DNA from: Brevundimonas huaxiensis
Lineage (GTDB): Bacteria; Pseudomonadota; Alphaproteobacteria; Caulobacterales; Caulobacteraceae
DNA length: 64,000 nt
Direction of reading: 5' to 3'
NCBI RefSeq assembly: GCF_014218725.1
Contig: NZ_JABBJE010000009.1
Span: 1 to 64,000 of the forward strand
Within the stretch, counting starts at the first letter, position 1. Each line of letters begins with the position of its first letter. Below, piece by piece: positions 17,170 to 26,874 of this stretch. The notes under the pieces were generated by a model. The model had not been told where the DNA came from and searched no databases. It saw only the letters and a program-made list of their open reading frames with translations. The position numbers were made by a program, and so were the translations under genes.

Positions 17170-17844
17170 ATGAGTTTGCGCGACGCAACGATCGATAGGG
17201 AACGCCGGGACCTCGTCTCTCACGAGGTCATGGACGAATCTCGCCTGATCCGTTTCGTCGCCGGGCCTGATGGCCAGGTGGTCCCCGACCTGGGCAGGAA
17301 ACTGCCCGGACGCGGCCTGTGGGTCGAAGCCAGCCGCGCCTCGGTCGAGGCGGCGGTCAAGAAGAACGGCTTCACCCGCGCGGCCAAGACTAAATTGACC
17401 GCCCCGGCCGACCTGGCCGATGTCGTCGAACGGCTGCTGGCAAGGCGCTGTCTCGACCAGCTGGGTCTTGCCCGACGCGAAGGCGTTCTTATATCCGGCT
17501 TCGAAAAAACCGCGGCGAGCCTGCGCGCAGGCAAGGCCGCTTGGGTGCTGGAAGCCGCCGATGGCTCGGCCGACGGGCGCGGAAAGATCCTCGCCCTGGC
17601 CCGTCATCAGACCGCCAAGATCTGCGGCGCGTTCACGGCGGACGATTTGAGTTTGGCCCTTGGGCTGGAAAATGCGATACACGCCGTCCTGCTTGCGGGC
17701 GGACGCGCCGATCGGTGGACCATCGAGGTCGAACGACTGGCTGGATTTCGGCCGCTTCGCCCCCCTCACTGGGACGTTTCCAGTGTCGAGGACGGATCGG
17801 CGGGAGCACCCCCGACTGACCTTGATGAAGGTGGGGCGAGCTGA
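17170..17844 (+). CDS. ylxR: YlxR (DUF448) RNA-binding protein with L7Ae-like C-terminal part
   Basis: 224 residues. The first 85 match YlxR: SRLIRFVAGPDGQVVPDLGR and LPGRGLWVEASR, a small nucleic-acid-binding fold encoded in nusA-infB operons. Residues about 95-180 look like a ribosomal L7Ae-type domain (LGLARREGVLISGFEK and IHAVLLAGG), a fusion often seen in alphaproteobacteria. A GGGAG-like site lies before the ATG. The role is probably in transcription or translation, matching its neighbours. The Cys usually found near the YlxR N-terminus is replaced (RRDLVS). Confidence 0.88.
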   Translation: MSLRDATIDRERRDLVSHEVMDESRLIRFVAGPDGQVVPDLGRKLPGRGLWVEASRASVEAAVKKNGFTRAAKTKLTAPADLADVVERLLARRCLDQLGLARREGVLISGFEKTAASLRAGKAAWVLEAADGSADGRGKILALARHQTAKICGAFTADDLSLALGLENAIHAVLLAGGRADRWTIEVERLAGFRPLRPPHWDVSSVEDGSAGAPPTDLDEGGAS

Positions 17845-17952
17845 GGATTTTAGCGGCCGAGGGCCTGTCTCCAAGGGCGGAGACGGGCTCACGGTCGTTC
17901 ATGGGTATTAGATGAGGACGGCGGGCCTTTCCGCCCCGAGTAAAGCGACCGG

Positions 17953-20900
17953 ATGAGCGACGAAAACGACAAGACCAACCAAGGCCAGGGCAACACGGGC
18001 GGCACGCCGTCCCAGACGGGGCCGCGTGCTCCGCTGAGCCTGAAGCCGCGCGTTGTGGGATCGGTGCCGACCGGCACCGTGAAGCAGAGCTTCAGCCATG
18101 GCCGATCCAAGACGGTGGTGGTCGAGACCAAGCGCCGCGCCGGCGCCGGCGGACCGCAACGTCCGCAGGGCTTCGATGTCGCGCGTCCTCAACAGGCTGC
18201 GCAGTCCCCGCGTCCGCAAGGTCCGCGTCCGTCGCAACCCGCCGGCGGCGCCCTGTCGGCGGAGGAGCAGGAAGCGCGCCGCCGCGCCATCGCCCTGGCC
18301 ACCCAAGCGAACGCCGCCAAGGCCGCAGCCGAAGCCGCCGCCAAGGCCGCCGCAGACGCCGCCGCCCGCGAGCAGGCCGCCGCCACCGAGCGCGCCGCAC
18401 AGGCCGCCCGTGACGAAGCCGCCGCCGCCAAGGCCGCCGCAGAAGCCGCACGCGCCGAAGCCGCCAAGCTGACGGCTGCTGCGCCCGCCGCCCCGGCCAA
18501 GCCCGCGCCCAAGCCTGCCGCGCCGGTCGCGGCTGCGCCGACCCCCGCGCCCGCCGCGCCGGCTCCGACACCCGCTCCCGCCCGTCCGGCCGCTCCGGCC
18601 CGTCCGGTGGTCAACTTCGGCCAGCGCGTGCCCAAGCCCGGCAATCCCCAGCGCGCTGCGCCCGAGCGTCCGGCCTTCGGCGGTCGTTCGGCCCGCGAGC
18701 AGGCGATGGGCGGCGGCGATCGCGCCTATTCGGACCGTCCGCAGAGCGATCGCCCGCAAGGCGACCGTCCGCAGGGCGCCCGTTCGGGCCCTGGCGGCCA
18801 GCGTCCGCAAGGCGCCAAGCCGGCCGAGCCCGTTCGCTATTCGGCTCTGAACCCGCGTCCGGCGCCCGGCGCCGCGCGTCCTGGCGGTCCTCGCACCGGC
18901 CCCGGCGGTCGCGCCGCCCCGAACGCCCCGCCGGCCGAGGCCAATGTTCTGCGTCCGGCCCGTGCGCCCGGCGCCGGCTTCGGTCGTCCGGCCGGTCGTG
19001 ACGACGATCGCGAGAAGCGTTTCTCCGACGCCGGCAAGGCGGTCAGCCGCACGCGCGGCGAGCCCAAGCGCCGTGAAGGCCGCATGACCATCCAGTCGGT
19101 GGTCGGCGACGGCGACGCCGCCGAGCGGATGCGCTCGCTGGCCTCGGTCCGCCGTGCCCGCGAACGCGAGAAGGAAAAGCGCAAGGGCGGCTCGACCGAT
19201 GCGCCCAACCGTCCGCGCGAAGTCGTCATTCCCGACGTCATCACCGTGCAGGAGCTGTCCAACCGGATGGCCGTGCGCGGCGTCGACATCATCAAGTTCC
19301 TGATGAAGCAGGGCCTGATGATGAAGATCAACGATGTGATCGATTCCGACACCGCCGAACTGGTGGCCGAAGAGTTCGGCATGGCCGTCAAGCGCGTCTC
19401 GGAATCCGACATCGAAACCGGCTTCCTGGGCGAGGCCGACGATGCGGACGCCTCCGACACCCGCGCGCCGGTCGTGGCCATCATGGGCCACGTCGACCAC
19501 GGCAAGACCTCGCTGCTCGACGCCCTGCGCACGACCGACGTCGCAGGCGGCGAAGCCGGCGGCATCACCCAGCACATCGGCGCCTATCAGGTTCGCCTGC
19601 CGGACGACCAGAAGGTCACCTTCCTGGACACCCCGGGCCACGCCGCCTTCTCGGCCATGCGGGCGCGCGGCGCCAATGTGACCGACATCGTGGTCCTGGT
19701 CGTCGCCGCCGACGACGGCGTCATGCCGCAGACCATCGAAGCCATCCAACACGCCAAGGCGGCCAACGCGCCCCTCATCGTGGCAGTCAACAAGATGGAT
19801 AAGCCCGGCGCCACGTCGCAGAAGGTCGTCAACGAGCTGCTGCAGTACGAAGTCATCGCTGAAAGCCTGGGCGGCGACACCCAGATCATCGAGGTCTCGG
19901 CCAAGGAGCGGATGAACCTCGACGGCCTGCTGGAAGCCATCCTGATCCAGGCCGAGGTCATGGACCTGCGCGCCAACGCCGATCGTTCGGCCGAGGGCGT
20001 GGTCATCGAGGCCAAGCTAGACAAGGGTCGCGGTCCGGTCGGCACCGTGCTGGTCAAGCGCGGCACGCTGAAGCGCGGCGACATCGTCGTCGCCGGCGGT
20101 TCGTGGGGCAAGGTTCGCGCCCTGCTGAACGAACGCAACGAGCAGCTGACCGAAGCCGGTCCGTCGGTTCCGGTCGAGATCCTGGGTCTGGACGAGGCGC
20201 CGTCGCCCGGCGATGTCTTCGCCGTGGTGGATTCCGAGGCCCGCGCTCGCGAGCTGACCGAATACCGTCAGCGGGTGAAGCGCGAGAAGGCCCAGGTCTC
20301 GGGCGGCTCGGTGTCGCTGGTCGACATGATGGCCAAGCTCGGCTCCAAGAAGATCAGCGAACTGCCGGTGGTCATCAAGGCCGACGTGCAGGGCTCGGGC
20401 GAAGCCATCTCCGCCTCGCTGGAGAAGATGGGCAACGACGAGGTCCGCGCCCGGATCGTCTATTCCGGCGCCGGCGGCATCACCGAGAGCGACGTCAATC
20501 TGGCCAAGTCGGCCGGCGCGCCGATCCTCGGCTTCAACGTCCGCGCCTCGAAACAGGCGCGCGATCTGGCCGAGCGCGAAGGGGTCGAAATCCGCTACTA
20601 CTCGATCATCTACGACCTGCTGGACGACATGAAGGGCGTGCTTTCGGGCATGCTGGCGCCGCTGCAACGCGAAACCTTCCTGGGCAACGCCCAGGTGCTT
20701 CAGGTCTTCGACATCTCCAAGATCGGCAAGATCGCGGGCTGCCGCGTCACCGAAGGCGTGGTTCGCAAGGGCGCGCGCGTCCGCATCATCCGCGACGACG
20801 TGGTGGTGCTGGAACTGGGCGTGCTCAACACGCTCAAGCGCTTCAAGGACGAGGTCAACGAGGTGCCTTCGGGCCAGGAGTGCGGCATGCAGTTCCAGGG

Positions 20901-20973
20901 CTTCCAGGACATCAAGGAAGGTGACTACATCGAGTGCTTCACGGTCGAAGAGATCAAGCGCACGCTGGACTAG
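17953..20973 (+). CDS. infB: Translation initiation factor IF-2
   Basis: 1006-residue GTPase that places initiator tRNA on the 30S subunit and promotes subunit joining. The N-terminal 400 residues are Ala/Pro/Arg-rich and low in complexity, including an alanine-lysine-glutamate helix and proline-rich repeats. IF2_N ([20 protein letters not shown]) follows. The G domain has GHVDHGKTS (512-520), DTPGHAAF and NKMDKPGA, then domains II to IV with the C-terminal [18 protein letters not shown]. It is the last gene of the rimP operon; a strong terminator follows 25 bases later. Confidence 0.97.
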   Translation: MSDENDKTNQGQGNTGGTPSQTGPRAPLSLKPRVVGSVPTGTVKQSFSHGRSKTVVVETKRRAGAGGPQRPQGFDVARPQQAAQSPRPQGPRPSQPAGGALSAEEQEARRRAIALATQANAAKAAAEAAAKAAADAAAREQAAATERAAQAARDEAAAAKAAAEAARAEAAKLTAAAPAAPAKPAPKPAAPVAAAPTPAPAAPAPTPAPARPAAPARPVVNFGQRVPKPGNPQRAAPERPAFGGRSAREQAMGGGDRAYSDRPQSDRPQGDRPQGARSGPGGQRPQGAKPAEPVRYSALNPRPAPGAARPGGPRTGPGGRAAPNAPPAEANVLRPARAPGAGFGRPAGRDDDREKRFSDAGKAVSRTRGEPKRREGRMTIQSVVGDGDAAERMRSLASVRRAREREKEKRKGGSTDAPNRPREVVIPDVITVQELSNRMAVRGVDIIKFLMKQGLMMKINDVIDSDTAELVAEEFGMAVKRVSESDIETGFLGEADDADASDTRAPVVAIMGHVDHGKTSLLDALRTTDVAGGEAGGITQHIGAYQVRLPDDQKVTFLDTPGHAAFSAMRARGANVTDIVVLVVAADDGVMPQTIEAIQHAKAANAPLIVAVNKMDKPGATSQKVVNELLQYEVIAESLGGDTQIIEVSAKERMNLDGLLEAILIQAEVMDLRANADRSAEGVVIEAKLDKGRGPVGTVLVKRGTLKRGDIVVAGGSWGKVRALLNERNEQLTEAGPSVPVEILGLDEAPSPGDVFAVVDSEARARELTEYRQRVKREKAQVSGGSVSLVDMMAKLGSKKISELPVVIKADVQGSGEAISASLEKMGNDEVRARIVYSGAGGITESDVNLAKSAGAPILGFNVRASKQARDLAEREGVEIRYYSIIYDLLDDMKGVLSGMLAPLQRETFLGNAQVLQVFDISKIGKIAGCRVTEGVVRKGARVRIIRDDVVVLELGVLNTLKRFKDEVNEVPSGQECGMQFQGFQDIKEGDYIECFTVEEIKRTLD

Positions 20974-20998
20974 TTCCTGTCGCGAGCACGAAGAGACC

Positions 20999-21033
20999 AA
21001 GGCCCGGAACTCAGGTTCCGGGCCTTTTCTTTT
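20999..21033 (+). terminator. Rho-independent terminator after infB
   Basis: A 12-bp stem AAGGCCCGGAAC/GTTCCGGGCCTT (20999-21026) with a short loop is followed by TTCTTTT. It ends the rimP-nusA-ylxR-infB operon. Confidence 0.92.
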
Positions 21034-21215
21034 GCAGTCCGGACACGACGCGCTCGGCGGTGTGCGTTCGCGCTTCGCCAACGCCCATGCCTGTTCATTC
21101 GCGAACGGCGACCGTGCATCGCCGCAAGCGCGGTGGCGGAGGCCAGGGGATGGCGGCACGGTCTGGTCATCGAGGGCCGGTCGTCGGTCCTCTCGCTGAC
21201 ACAGGACACGCCGTC

Positions 21216-21653
21216 ATGAAGACCGTCGCCGCCATCGCTCCAATTCTCGCTCTCGCCGCCGCCCTCACCGTTGCGGCGCCGGCCGCGCCCGCCTTCGCCG
21301 CCGACCTGACCGTCGCCTTCCCGAGTGCGGCGCCCCAGGGCCAGATCATGGTCGCCGTCTTCAACAGCGAGGCCAACTATGGCGGCGAGGGCCAGCCGGC
21401 CCAGGTCGCCATGCTGGATGTCGCCGGCGGCCAGACCAGCATCACCTTCGACGGCCTGCCTGACGGCGACTATGCGGTGCGCGCCTTCCACGACCTGAAC
21501 GGCGACGGCAAGATGAACACCAATCCCTTCGGCATGCCGGTCGAGCCGTTCGCCTTCTCCAACAACGCTGTCGGCAACATGGGTCCGGCGTCTTGGGAGC
21601 GCGCCAAGTTCGCCGCCGCCGGCGCGACGACCCAGTCGATCGACCTGAAGTAA
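21216..21653 (+). CDS. Secreted DUF2141-family protein
   Basis: 145 residues from ATG 21216. A Sec signal ends near AAPAFAAD (about residue 28). The rest is a DUF2141 beta-sandwich: LTVAFPSAAPQGQIMVAVFN, TITFDGLPDGDYAVRAFHDLNGDGKMN-type core with a calcium-like DLNGDG loop, and PFGMPVEPFAFSNNA. DUF2141 proteins are small periplasmic or exported proteins of unknown role, often beside carotenoid- or lipid-related genes. Here a carotenoid oxygenase starts 23 bases downstream, so the two are probably cotranscribed. Confidence 0.9.
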   Translation: MKTVAAIAPILALAAALTVAAPAAPAFAADLTVAFPSAAPQGQIMVAVFNSEANYGGEGQPAQVAMLDVAGGQTSITFDGLPDGDYAVRAFHDLNGDGKMNTNPFGMPVEPFAFSNNAVGNMGPASWERAKFAAAGATTQSIDLK

Positions 21654-21676
21654 GCGACGAAAGCCGGAGTTCGATC

Positions 21677-23155
21677 ATGATCCCTTCCCGCCGTTCCTTC
21701 CTGATGGGCGCCGCTGCGCTGTCCGCCGCCGTGGCTACGCCTGAAATGGTCCGCGCCGCCGCCGCCCTGGACGCCGTCGCCGCGACGAAGGCCGACTGGG
21801 CCCTGGCGACCCAGGACGTCGAAGGCGACATCGCGCGCCGGACGATGCGCCTGGTCCACGACCGGGCGCCGACCGGGCTGCAGGGCGCGCTGTATCGCAA
21901 CGGACCGGCCAAGTTCCGGCGGCCGGGTGGATCGGCGACCCACTGGTTCGACGGCGACGGCATGATGCGCGCCTTCCGCATCCAGGACGGCCAGGCGACG
22001 CTGGAAGCGCGGTTCGCCGACACGCCCAAGCGCCGCACGGAGACGGAGTTGGGGGCCGTGGTCACGCCGGGTTTCGGCACCAAGGGCGACGCGCGCGCCC
22101 GCATCGGCTCGAACGACGACGCCAACGCCGCCAACACCGCCGTCATGGTCGCCGGCGATCAGGTCTGGGCGCTGTGGGAGGCGGGATCGCCCCTGGCCCT
22201 GTCGGCGTCTGACCTATCGACGCGCAATTTCATCACTCTGCGGGATGACCTGAAAGGCATGCCGTTCCAAGCCCATCCGCGCTACGCCCCCGATGGCTCG
22301 ATCTGGAACGTGGGATCGGCGGGCGGTCAGGCCGTCATCTGGCATCTGCGCCCGGATCGCAGCCTGAGCGACGCCCAGGTCGTGCCCCTGCCGCGCGCCA
22401 GCTATATGCACGACTTCACCGCCACGGACAGGCACGTGATTCTGGTGCTCCAGCCCTGGGTGTTCGCGACCCACGCCATGCCGGTGACCGCAGGTCTGGC
22501 CTGGAGACCCGAGATGGGGACGCAGGTCCTGGTGCTGGACAAGGACGACCTGTCCAGGCGCCGCCTCTATGAACTGCCGGGCTTCTTCCACTTCCACCTC
22601 GGCGACGCCTGGGCCGAGCGCGACGGCACGATCCGCTTCGATGTCGCCGCCAGCGGCGATCCGCGCTTCGCGGTCGATGGTGCGCGGGTTCTGGTGGACG
22701 GGCATGGGGTCGTTCCGGGCGATCCGGCGAGACTGGCGCTGATCACCCTGCGGCCAGATGGGCGCGCCGACATGACTTACAGCGATGTCGTGGGTGAATT
22801 CCCGAAAGCCGATCCGCGCCGTGCGGGGCTGAAGCGCAGTTTGACCGCCCATACCTCCGGCGAGACGCGCGGCCGGCCCTTGCCGACAGGATTGGCGGTC
22901 CACGACTGGGACAGCGGTCGCTCGCACGCCTTCGAGTTCGGCGTGCATCAGGTGGTCGAGGAGGCGGTCTTCGTACCCAAGCCCGGCGCGACGGCGGAAC
23001 GCGACGCCTGGCTGGTCGGACCGTCGGTCAATCTGAAGGATGGGCGCACCGAACTGCACGTCTTCGACGTGGCGCGGATCGAGGACGGCCCGGTCGCGAC
23101 CTGGCAGGCGGACGTGGCCCTGCCGGCCGGCTTCCACGGGGTGTGGGCAGGGTAG
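21677..23155 (+). CDS. Carotenoid oxygenase (RPE65/CCD) family protein with Tat-like signal
   Basis: 492-residue non-haem iron dioxygenase that cleaves a double bond in carotenoids, apocarotenoids or stilbenoids. The N-terminus IPSRRSFLMGAA is a twin-arginine signal, implying export of the folded iron protein. The four iron-binding His of the family can be placed: FQAHPRYAPDGS, YMHDFTATDRH, FHFHLGDAW and the C-terminal GFHGVW. The family-typical RNGPAKF and HWFDGDGMMRAF strands are present. It follows the DUF2141 gene closely. Substrate is unknown. Confidence 0.92.
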   Translation: MIPSRRSFLMGAAALSAAVATPEMVRAAAALDAVAATKADWALATQDVEGDIARRTMRLVHDRAPTGLQGALYRNGPAKFRRPGGSATHWFDGDGMMRAFRIQDGQATLEARFADTPKRRTETELGAVVTPGFGTKGDARARIGSNDDANAANTAVMVAGDQVWALWEAGSPLALSASDLSTRNFITLRDDLKGMPFQAHPRYAPDGSIWNVGSAGGQAVIWHLRPDRSLSDAQVVPLPRASYMHDFTATDRHVILVLQPWVFATHAMPVTAGLAWRPEMGTQVLVLDKDDLSRRRLYELPGFFHFHLGDAWAERDGTIRFDVAASGDPRFAVDGARVLVDGHGVVPGDPARLALITLRPDGRADMTYSDVVGEFPKADPRRAGLKRSLTAHTSGETRGRPLPTGLAVHDWDSGRSHAFEFGVHQVVEEAVFVPKPGATAERDAWLVGPSVNLKDGRTELHVFDVARIEDGPVATWQADVALPAGFHGVWAG

Positions 23156-23221
23156 AACCGCCCGGGCACAACCTTTGCGGGCCTTCACGGTTCGAAAAGG
23201 CTGACGTGCCAAGGTGAGACC

Positions 23222-24376
23222 ATGACCCCCGTCCAGACGCCCGCCGATCTTCGCCCCATCACCGCCCTGCGCTTCGGCGCGGCCATGTGGGTCGCCGTCT
23301 ACAGCTTCTGGGAAAACCTGGCGGGCGCGGGTCAGTCGGGCCTCGTCGCCAAGGGCTATCTGGGTGTCGAGCTGTTCTTTGTCCTGTCCGGCTTCATCCT
23401 CAGCCACGTCTATCTGGCGGCGGCGGGCGAGAAGCGGTTTTCGTACCGCGGCTTCCTGTGGGCGCGGATCGCGCGCGTTTATCCGCTGCACATCGCCACG
23501 CTGATCGGCGTGGGGCTGCTGGCGGCCGCCGCCCTTTTCGCCGGCATGAGCGTCGATGCAAATGTGCTGAGTTGGGCGTCGCTGCCCGCCAACCTCTTCA
23601 TGGTCCACGCTTGGGGGCTGGCGCCGGTCGCGGGCTGGAACCATCCGTCCTGGTCCATTTCTGCGGAGTGGTTCGCCTATCTGTGCTTCCCGCTGTTCGC
23701 CTTCGTCTTCTGGCGCCTGCGTCATCGGCCGATCGCGGCGGTGGTCGGGGCGGCGGCCTTCCTCGTCATCCTGTATTTCGCGTTTGAGCAACTGGCCGGC
23801 TTCGCCTTGACCGAGGCGACGATCCGCTGGGGCGCGCTCAGGATCGTGCCGTGCTTCGCCTTGGGGTGCGCCCTCTATCTCATTTATCGCCGCGCGCCGT
23901 TGAAGGCGCCGTGGCTGTGCGCTGCTGTTTCATTCGGCCTGATGGTGCTCAGCGCCGCGCTCGGCCTATGGGATGGCGTTACGGTTCTGCTGGCCGGCGC
24001 CCTGATCCTGTCGCTGGCCTCGCTGCCGAACGAACGCGCCGGATGGCTGGCATCAAAGCCTGCCGTCTACCTCGGCGAGATCAGCTATTCGGTCTATATG
24101 GTCTGCGTGCCGTGGAAGCTTCTGGCGGTCGGTTTGGCCGCGAAACTGTTCGACGCGCCGGATAAGCAGCTTCAAATTTTCGTGTGGTTGGCGATCCTGG
24201 CCCTGCTGCCGGTTGTCGCCGCCGTCTCCTATCATCTGGTCGAACGCCCGGCGCGCAAGGCTCTCAGGGACATGGCCGACAAGCGCGCCAAGCGTCACGA
24301 CAAGGTTTCAGAAGGAAATATGAAGCACGGCGATATGCCGAAACAACTTGCGACAGGGCGTGATCCCGTGGCCTAA
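23222..24376 (+). CDS. Acyltransferase-3 family membrane protein with altered TM1 motif
   Basis: 384-residue polytopic membrane protein with about ten hydrophobic segments, of the OafA/acyltransferase-3 family that O-acetylates or acylates sugars and lipids. Recognisable are GYLGVELFFVLSGFILS, RIARVYPLHI and WSISAEWFAYL. In the first transmembrane segment the conserved Arg-x10-His pattern reads Arg then Ser (RFGAAMWVAVYS), so the usual His is missing. The C-terminus has a short basic cytoplasmic tail. It stands alone between the carotenoid oxygenase and the CHAP gene. Acceptor and activity are unknown. Confidence 0.88.
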   Translation: MTPVQTPADLRPITALRFGAAMWVAVYSFWENLAGAGQSGLVAKGYLGVELFFVLSGFILSHVYLAAAGEKRFSYRGFLWARIARVYPLHIATLIGVGLLAAAALFAGMSVDANVLSWASLPANLFMVHAWGLAPVAGWNHPSWSISAEWFAYLCFPLFAFVFWRLRHRPIAAVVGAAAFLVILYFAFEQLAGFALTEATIRWGALRIVPCFALGCALYLIYRRAPLKAPWLCAAVSFGLMVLSAALGLWDGVTVLLAGALILSLASLPNERAGWLASKPAVYLGEISYSVYMVCVPWKLLAVGLAAKLFDAPDKQLQIFVWLAILALLPVVAAVSYHLVERPARKALRDMADKRAKRHDKVSEGNMKHGDMPKQLATGRDPVA

Positions 24377-24412
24377 AGGGCGCTTCCAAAGGCGGGTCGG
24401 GATACCCCAAGC

Positions 24413-24943
24413 ATGCTGAAACGGCTCAAAGCCGCCGCAGTTGCGGCGACCCTCGGTTTTTTTGCGCTGGGCGCCGTTCCCTCCACCGCAAAGGCTGATG
24501 AGCCTTATTGGCAGTGCGTGACCTTCGCGCGCATGTTTTCCGGCATCAACATCTTCGGCGACGCCTGGACCTGGTGGCGTCAGGCCGCCGCCAACTTCCG
24601 AACCGGCAAGGCCCCGGAAACCGGCTCGGTTCTGGTCTTCCGTCCCGAGGGCCGCATGAGCCGGGGCCACGTCGCCGTCGTCTCCGACATCCTGACCGAC
24701 CGCGTCGTGCGCGTGACCCACGCCAACTGGGGCGGCAGCCGCGGCAAGGTAGAAGAGAACGTCACCGTCGTCGACGTCTCGCCCTCCAACGACTGGTCGC
24801 AGGTCAAGGTCTGGTACAACCCGATCAACGATCTGGGCACGACGGTCTATCCGACCTACGGCTTCATCTACAAAGGCGCCCGCGACGCCTTCGACGCCGG
24901 CCGTCAGATCGCCGCCAACGTCTCGGCCCAAGGCCAGCACTAA
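24413..24943 (+). CDS. Secreted CHAP-domain amidohydrolase/peptidase
   Basis: 176 residues with a Sec signal ending about residue 28 (STAKADEP). The CHAP fold is indicated by the catalytic Cys in WQCVTFAR, the His in MSRGHVAVVSDI and the polar HANWGG, in the expected order. Such enzymes cleave amide bonds of peptidoglycan, either D-Ala or glycine cross-links or the MurNAc-L-Ala bond. As a single-domain exported protein it is more likely a housekeeping or predation-type cell-wall hydrolase than a phage lysin. No cognate immunity or holin gene is adjacent. A short GC-rich hairpin (24952-24969) lies between it and kynA. Confidence 0.87.
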   Translation: MLKRLKAAAVAATLGFFALGAVPSTAKADEPYWQCVTFARMFSGINIFGDAWTWWRQAAANFRTGKAPETGSVLVFRPEGRMSRGHVAVVSDILTDRVVRVTHANWGGSRGKVEENVTVVDVSPSNDWSQVKVWYNPINDLGTTVYPTYGFIYKGARDAFDAGRQIAANVSAQGQH

Positions 24944-24979
24944 GCTTGCACCGCCCGCCATCGCGGGCGATAGGCGGGC

Positions 24980-25777
24980 ATGACCCAATCCAGCGACATT
25001 ACCTACGCCGGCTATCTGGCGTTGGACGACCTGCTTTCGACCCAGCACCCACTGTCGGACCAGCACGACGAAATGCTGTTCGTCGTCATCCATCAGACCA
25101 AGGAACTGTGGCTCAAGCAGATCCTGCATGAGACGGCCCTGGCCCAGTCGATGGTGCGCGCCGGCGAACTGGTCCCGGCCTACAAGAGCTTGGCGCGCGT
25201 TTCCCGCATCCAGGCGGTGATGACTCACAGCTGGGACATTCTGTCGACGATGACGCCGTCGGACTATCTGCGGTTCCGAGGGTCGTTGGGATCGTCGTCC
25301 GGCTTCCAGAGCGACCAGTTCCGACGTTTCGAAACCATGCTGGGCCTGAAGGACGCCAGCTTCCTGAAGTTCCACGAAGACCGCCCCGAGGCCCTGGCCG
25401 CGCTTCAGGCCGCCATCGCCGCGCCCAGCCTTTACGATGACGCTCTGGCCCAACTGGCCAAGGCCGGTCTGCCGGTACCCGCCGAGGTGCTGAACCGCGA
25501 CGTGACCCAACCCTATGCACCGTCCGAAGACGTCGAGGCGGCCTGGCTGGAGGTCTATCGCGACACGGAGCGGTGGTGGGTGCTGTATCAGCTGGCCGAG
25601 AAGCTGGTCGATCTGGACGACGCCCTGCTGACCTGGCGGCACAAGCATGTCGTCACGGTCGAACGCATCATCGGGCGGCGTCGCGGCACAGGCGGAACCG
25701 AAGGCGCCGCCTATCTGGCCTCGACCCTGACCAAGCGCTGCTTCCCCGAGCTGTGGTCGCTTCGCACCAAACTTTGA
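24980..25777 (+). CDS. kynA: Tryptophan 2,3-dioxygenase
   Basis: 265-residue haem enzyme opening the indole ring of L-tryptophan to N-formylkynurenine, the first step of the kynurenine pathway. Diagnostic are ITYAGYLALDDLLSTQHPLS, FVVIHQTKELWLKQ with the distal His, FRGSLGSSSGFQSDQFR, the RHKHVVTVERIIG stretch with the proximal His and the GTGGTEGAAYL loop. Length is normal. No kynB or kynU is seen in the window, so the pathway continues elsewhere. Confidence 0.97.
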   Translation: MTQSSDITYAGYLALDDLLSTQHPLSDQHDEMLFVVIHQTKELWLKQILHETALAQSMVRAGELVPAYKSLARVSRIQAVMTHSWDILSTMTPSDYLRFRGSLGSSSGFQSDQFRRFETMLGLKDASFLKFHEDRPEALAALQAAIAAPSLYDDALAQLAKAGLPVPAEVLNRDVTQPYAPSEDVEAAWLEVYRDTERWWVLYQLAEKLVDLDDALLTWRHKHVVTVERIIGRRRGTGGTEGAAYLASTLTKRCFPELWSLRTKL

Positions 25778-25850
25778 TGTCGCAGGCGGCAACCATCGCC
25801 GCGCCGGGCCATTTCGCCGTTTGACCGCAACAGCGGAAGGAATGGACGAG

Positions 25851-26336
25851 ATGAGCAACCCCAACGCCCACGACATCAAGGTTCTGAACGGCCTGATCGA
25901 AACGACGCTGGACAGCGCGGACGGCTATCGCGAAGCCGCCGAACAGACGCAAGACCCGCACTACCGCACCCTGTTCGAGCGCCGCAGCAGCGAACGCCAG
26001 CAGGTCGTCGACGATCTGTCGGCCGCCGTGCGCGGCCTGGGCGGCGATCCGGAATCCGATGGGTCGATCCTGGCCAAGGCGCATCGCGCATTTCTGGATG
26101 TGAAACACGCCCTGCTGCGCAACGACGATTCCGTCGTCGGTTCGATCAACTCGGGCGAGGGGTTCATCGCCAACAAATATGAAAAGGCGCTGGAGGACAC
26201 CGGCATTTCCGCCACCACGCGCGAGACGATCCGGCGCGCCTATGCGGCGGTGAAGACCGAGCATGAGCAGATGGAGGCCCTGAAACACAGCCTCGAAGGC
26301 CAGCGCGACGCGGCCAATCCCTTGTTCCCGCAGTAA
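25851..26336 (+). CDS. PA2169-type four-helix-bundle protein (DUF2383)
   Basis: 161 residues, all helical, matching DUF2383/PA2169 proteins: VLNGLIETTLDSADGYREAA, then DPHYRTLFERRSSERQQ and the acidic GEGFIANKYEKAL. These ferritin-like bundles are stress-associated in other bacteria but have no proven reaction; a metal site is possible because Glu and His occur in suitable helices. ATG 25851 is chosen since GGAAGGA lies at the right distance; ATG 25842 would be too close. No signal peptide. It is followed by a strong hairpin. Confidence 0.88.
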   Translation: MSNPNAHDIKVLNGLIETTLDSADGYREAAEQTQDPHYRTLFERRSSERQQVVDDLSAAVRGLGGDPESDGSILAKAHRAFLDVKHALLRNDDSVVGSINSGEGFIANKYEKALEDTGISATTRETIRRAYAAVKTEHEQMEALKHSLEGQRDAANPLFPQ

Positions 26337-26349
26337 TCCCGGACTGACG

Positions 26350-26386
26350 GAATAGAAAAAGGCCCCGGCGTCACCGCCGGGGCCTT
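26350..26386 (-). terminator. Hairpin terminator between DUF2383 gene and rplS operon
   Basis: A 12-bp perfect stem AAGGCCCCGGCG/CGCCGGGGCCTT (26359-26386) with loop TCAC. The T-rich tract TTTTTCTATT follows on the leftward side, so it best serves the trmD-rplS operon; the rightward side lacks T-run but the stem may still stop DUF2383 transcripts. Confidence 0.75.
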
Positions 26387-26410
26387 CGTCATTTGATCAT
26401 TTGGCCCACG

Positions 26411-26434
26411 CTCAAGAAGCGCGAAGCGCGTTAG
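26411..26434 (+). repeat. Intergenic palindromic repeat, degenerate copy 3
   Basis: Keeps CTCAAG, the GCGCGAAGCGCG core and TTAG, but the outer GGGCC/GGCCC arms are lost or shifted. It lies 16 bases beyond the rplS stop. Confidence 0.6.
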
Positions 26435-26450
26435 CGCACCATAAAATGGC

Positions 26451-26873
26451 CTAGGCTTCTTCGGTCTTGGCGGCCGAACCGGTTTCCGGAACGACGACGC
26501 CCTTGGCGGGGCGAACCGTCTGGCGCTCGGCGATACGGGCCGACTTGCCGCGACGATCGCGCAGGTAATAGAGCTTGGCGCGACGCACGACGCCGCGGCG
26601 CTTCACTTCGATCGACTCGATGTTCGGCGACAGGATGGGGAAGCGGCGCTCGACGCCTTCGCCGAAGGAGATCTTGCGGACCGTGAAGGTTTCGCTGATG
26701 CCGCCGCCGTCACGGGCGATGCAAACGCCTTCGAAGGCCTGAACGCGCTCGCGCTCGCCTTCCTTGATCTTCACGTTGACGCGCAGGGTGTCGCCGGGCT
26801 GGAATTCCGGAATCTTGCGTTCGCCCAAGACGCGGGCTTTTTCTTCGGCGTCCAGCTGTTGAACGATATTCAT
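26451..26873 (-). CDS. rplS: 50S ribosomal protein L19
   Basis: 140-residue L19, at the 30S-50S interface. The N-terminus [15 protein letters not shown], the [16 protein letters not shown] strand, [15 protein letters not shown], and the basic [20 protein letters not shown] are all typical. A C-terminal extension of about 20 residues (after IAERQT) is Ala/Val/Glu-rich, as in other Caulobacterales. It follows trmD-type gene order, trmD then rplS, with one base between the trmD stop and... rplS lies downstream of neither: reading leftward, trmD (27600-26875) comes first and rplS second, two bases apart. Confidence 0.96.
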   Translation of the reverse strand: MNIVQQLDAEEKARVLGERKIPEFQPGDTLRVNVKIKEGERERVQAFEGVCIARDGGGISETFTVRKISFGEGVERRFPILSPNIESIEVKRRGVVRRAKLYYLRDRRGKSARIAERQTVRPAKGVVVPETGSAAKTEEA

Positions 26874-26874
26874 G

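Noticed and set aside
15193..17892. 899-codon open frame on the minus strand
   Set aside because: It is the antisense shadow of nusA and ylxR, typical of G+C-rich codon use; no ribosome-binding site and no recognisable motif.
24413..24943. CHAP protein as a phage endolysin in a prophage
   Set aside because: It has a Sec signal and is surrounded by ordinary chromosomal genes; no phage structural genes nearby.
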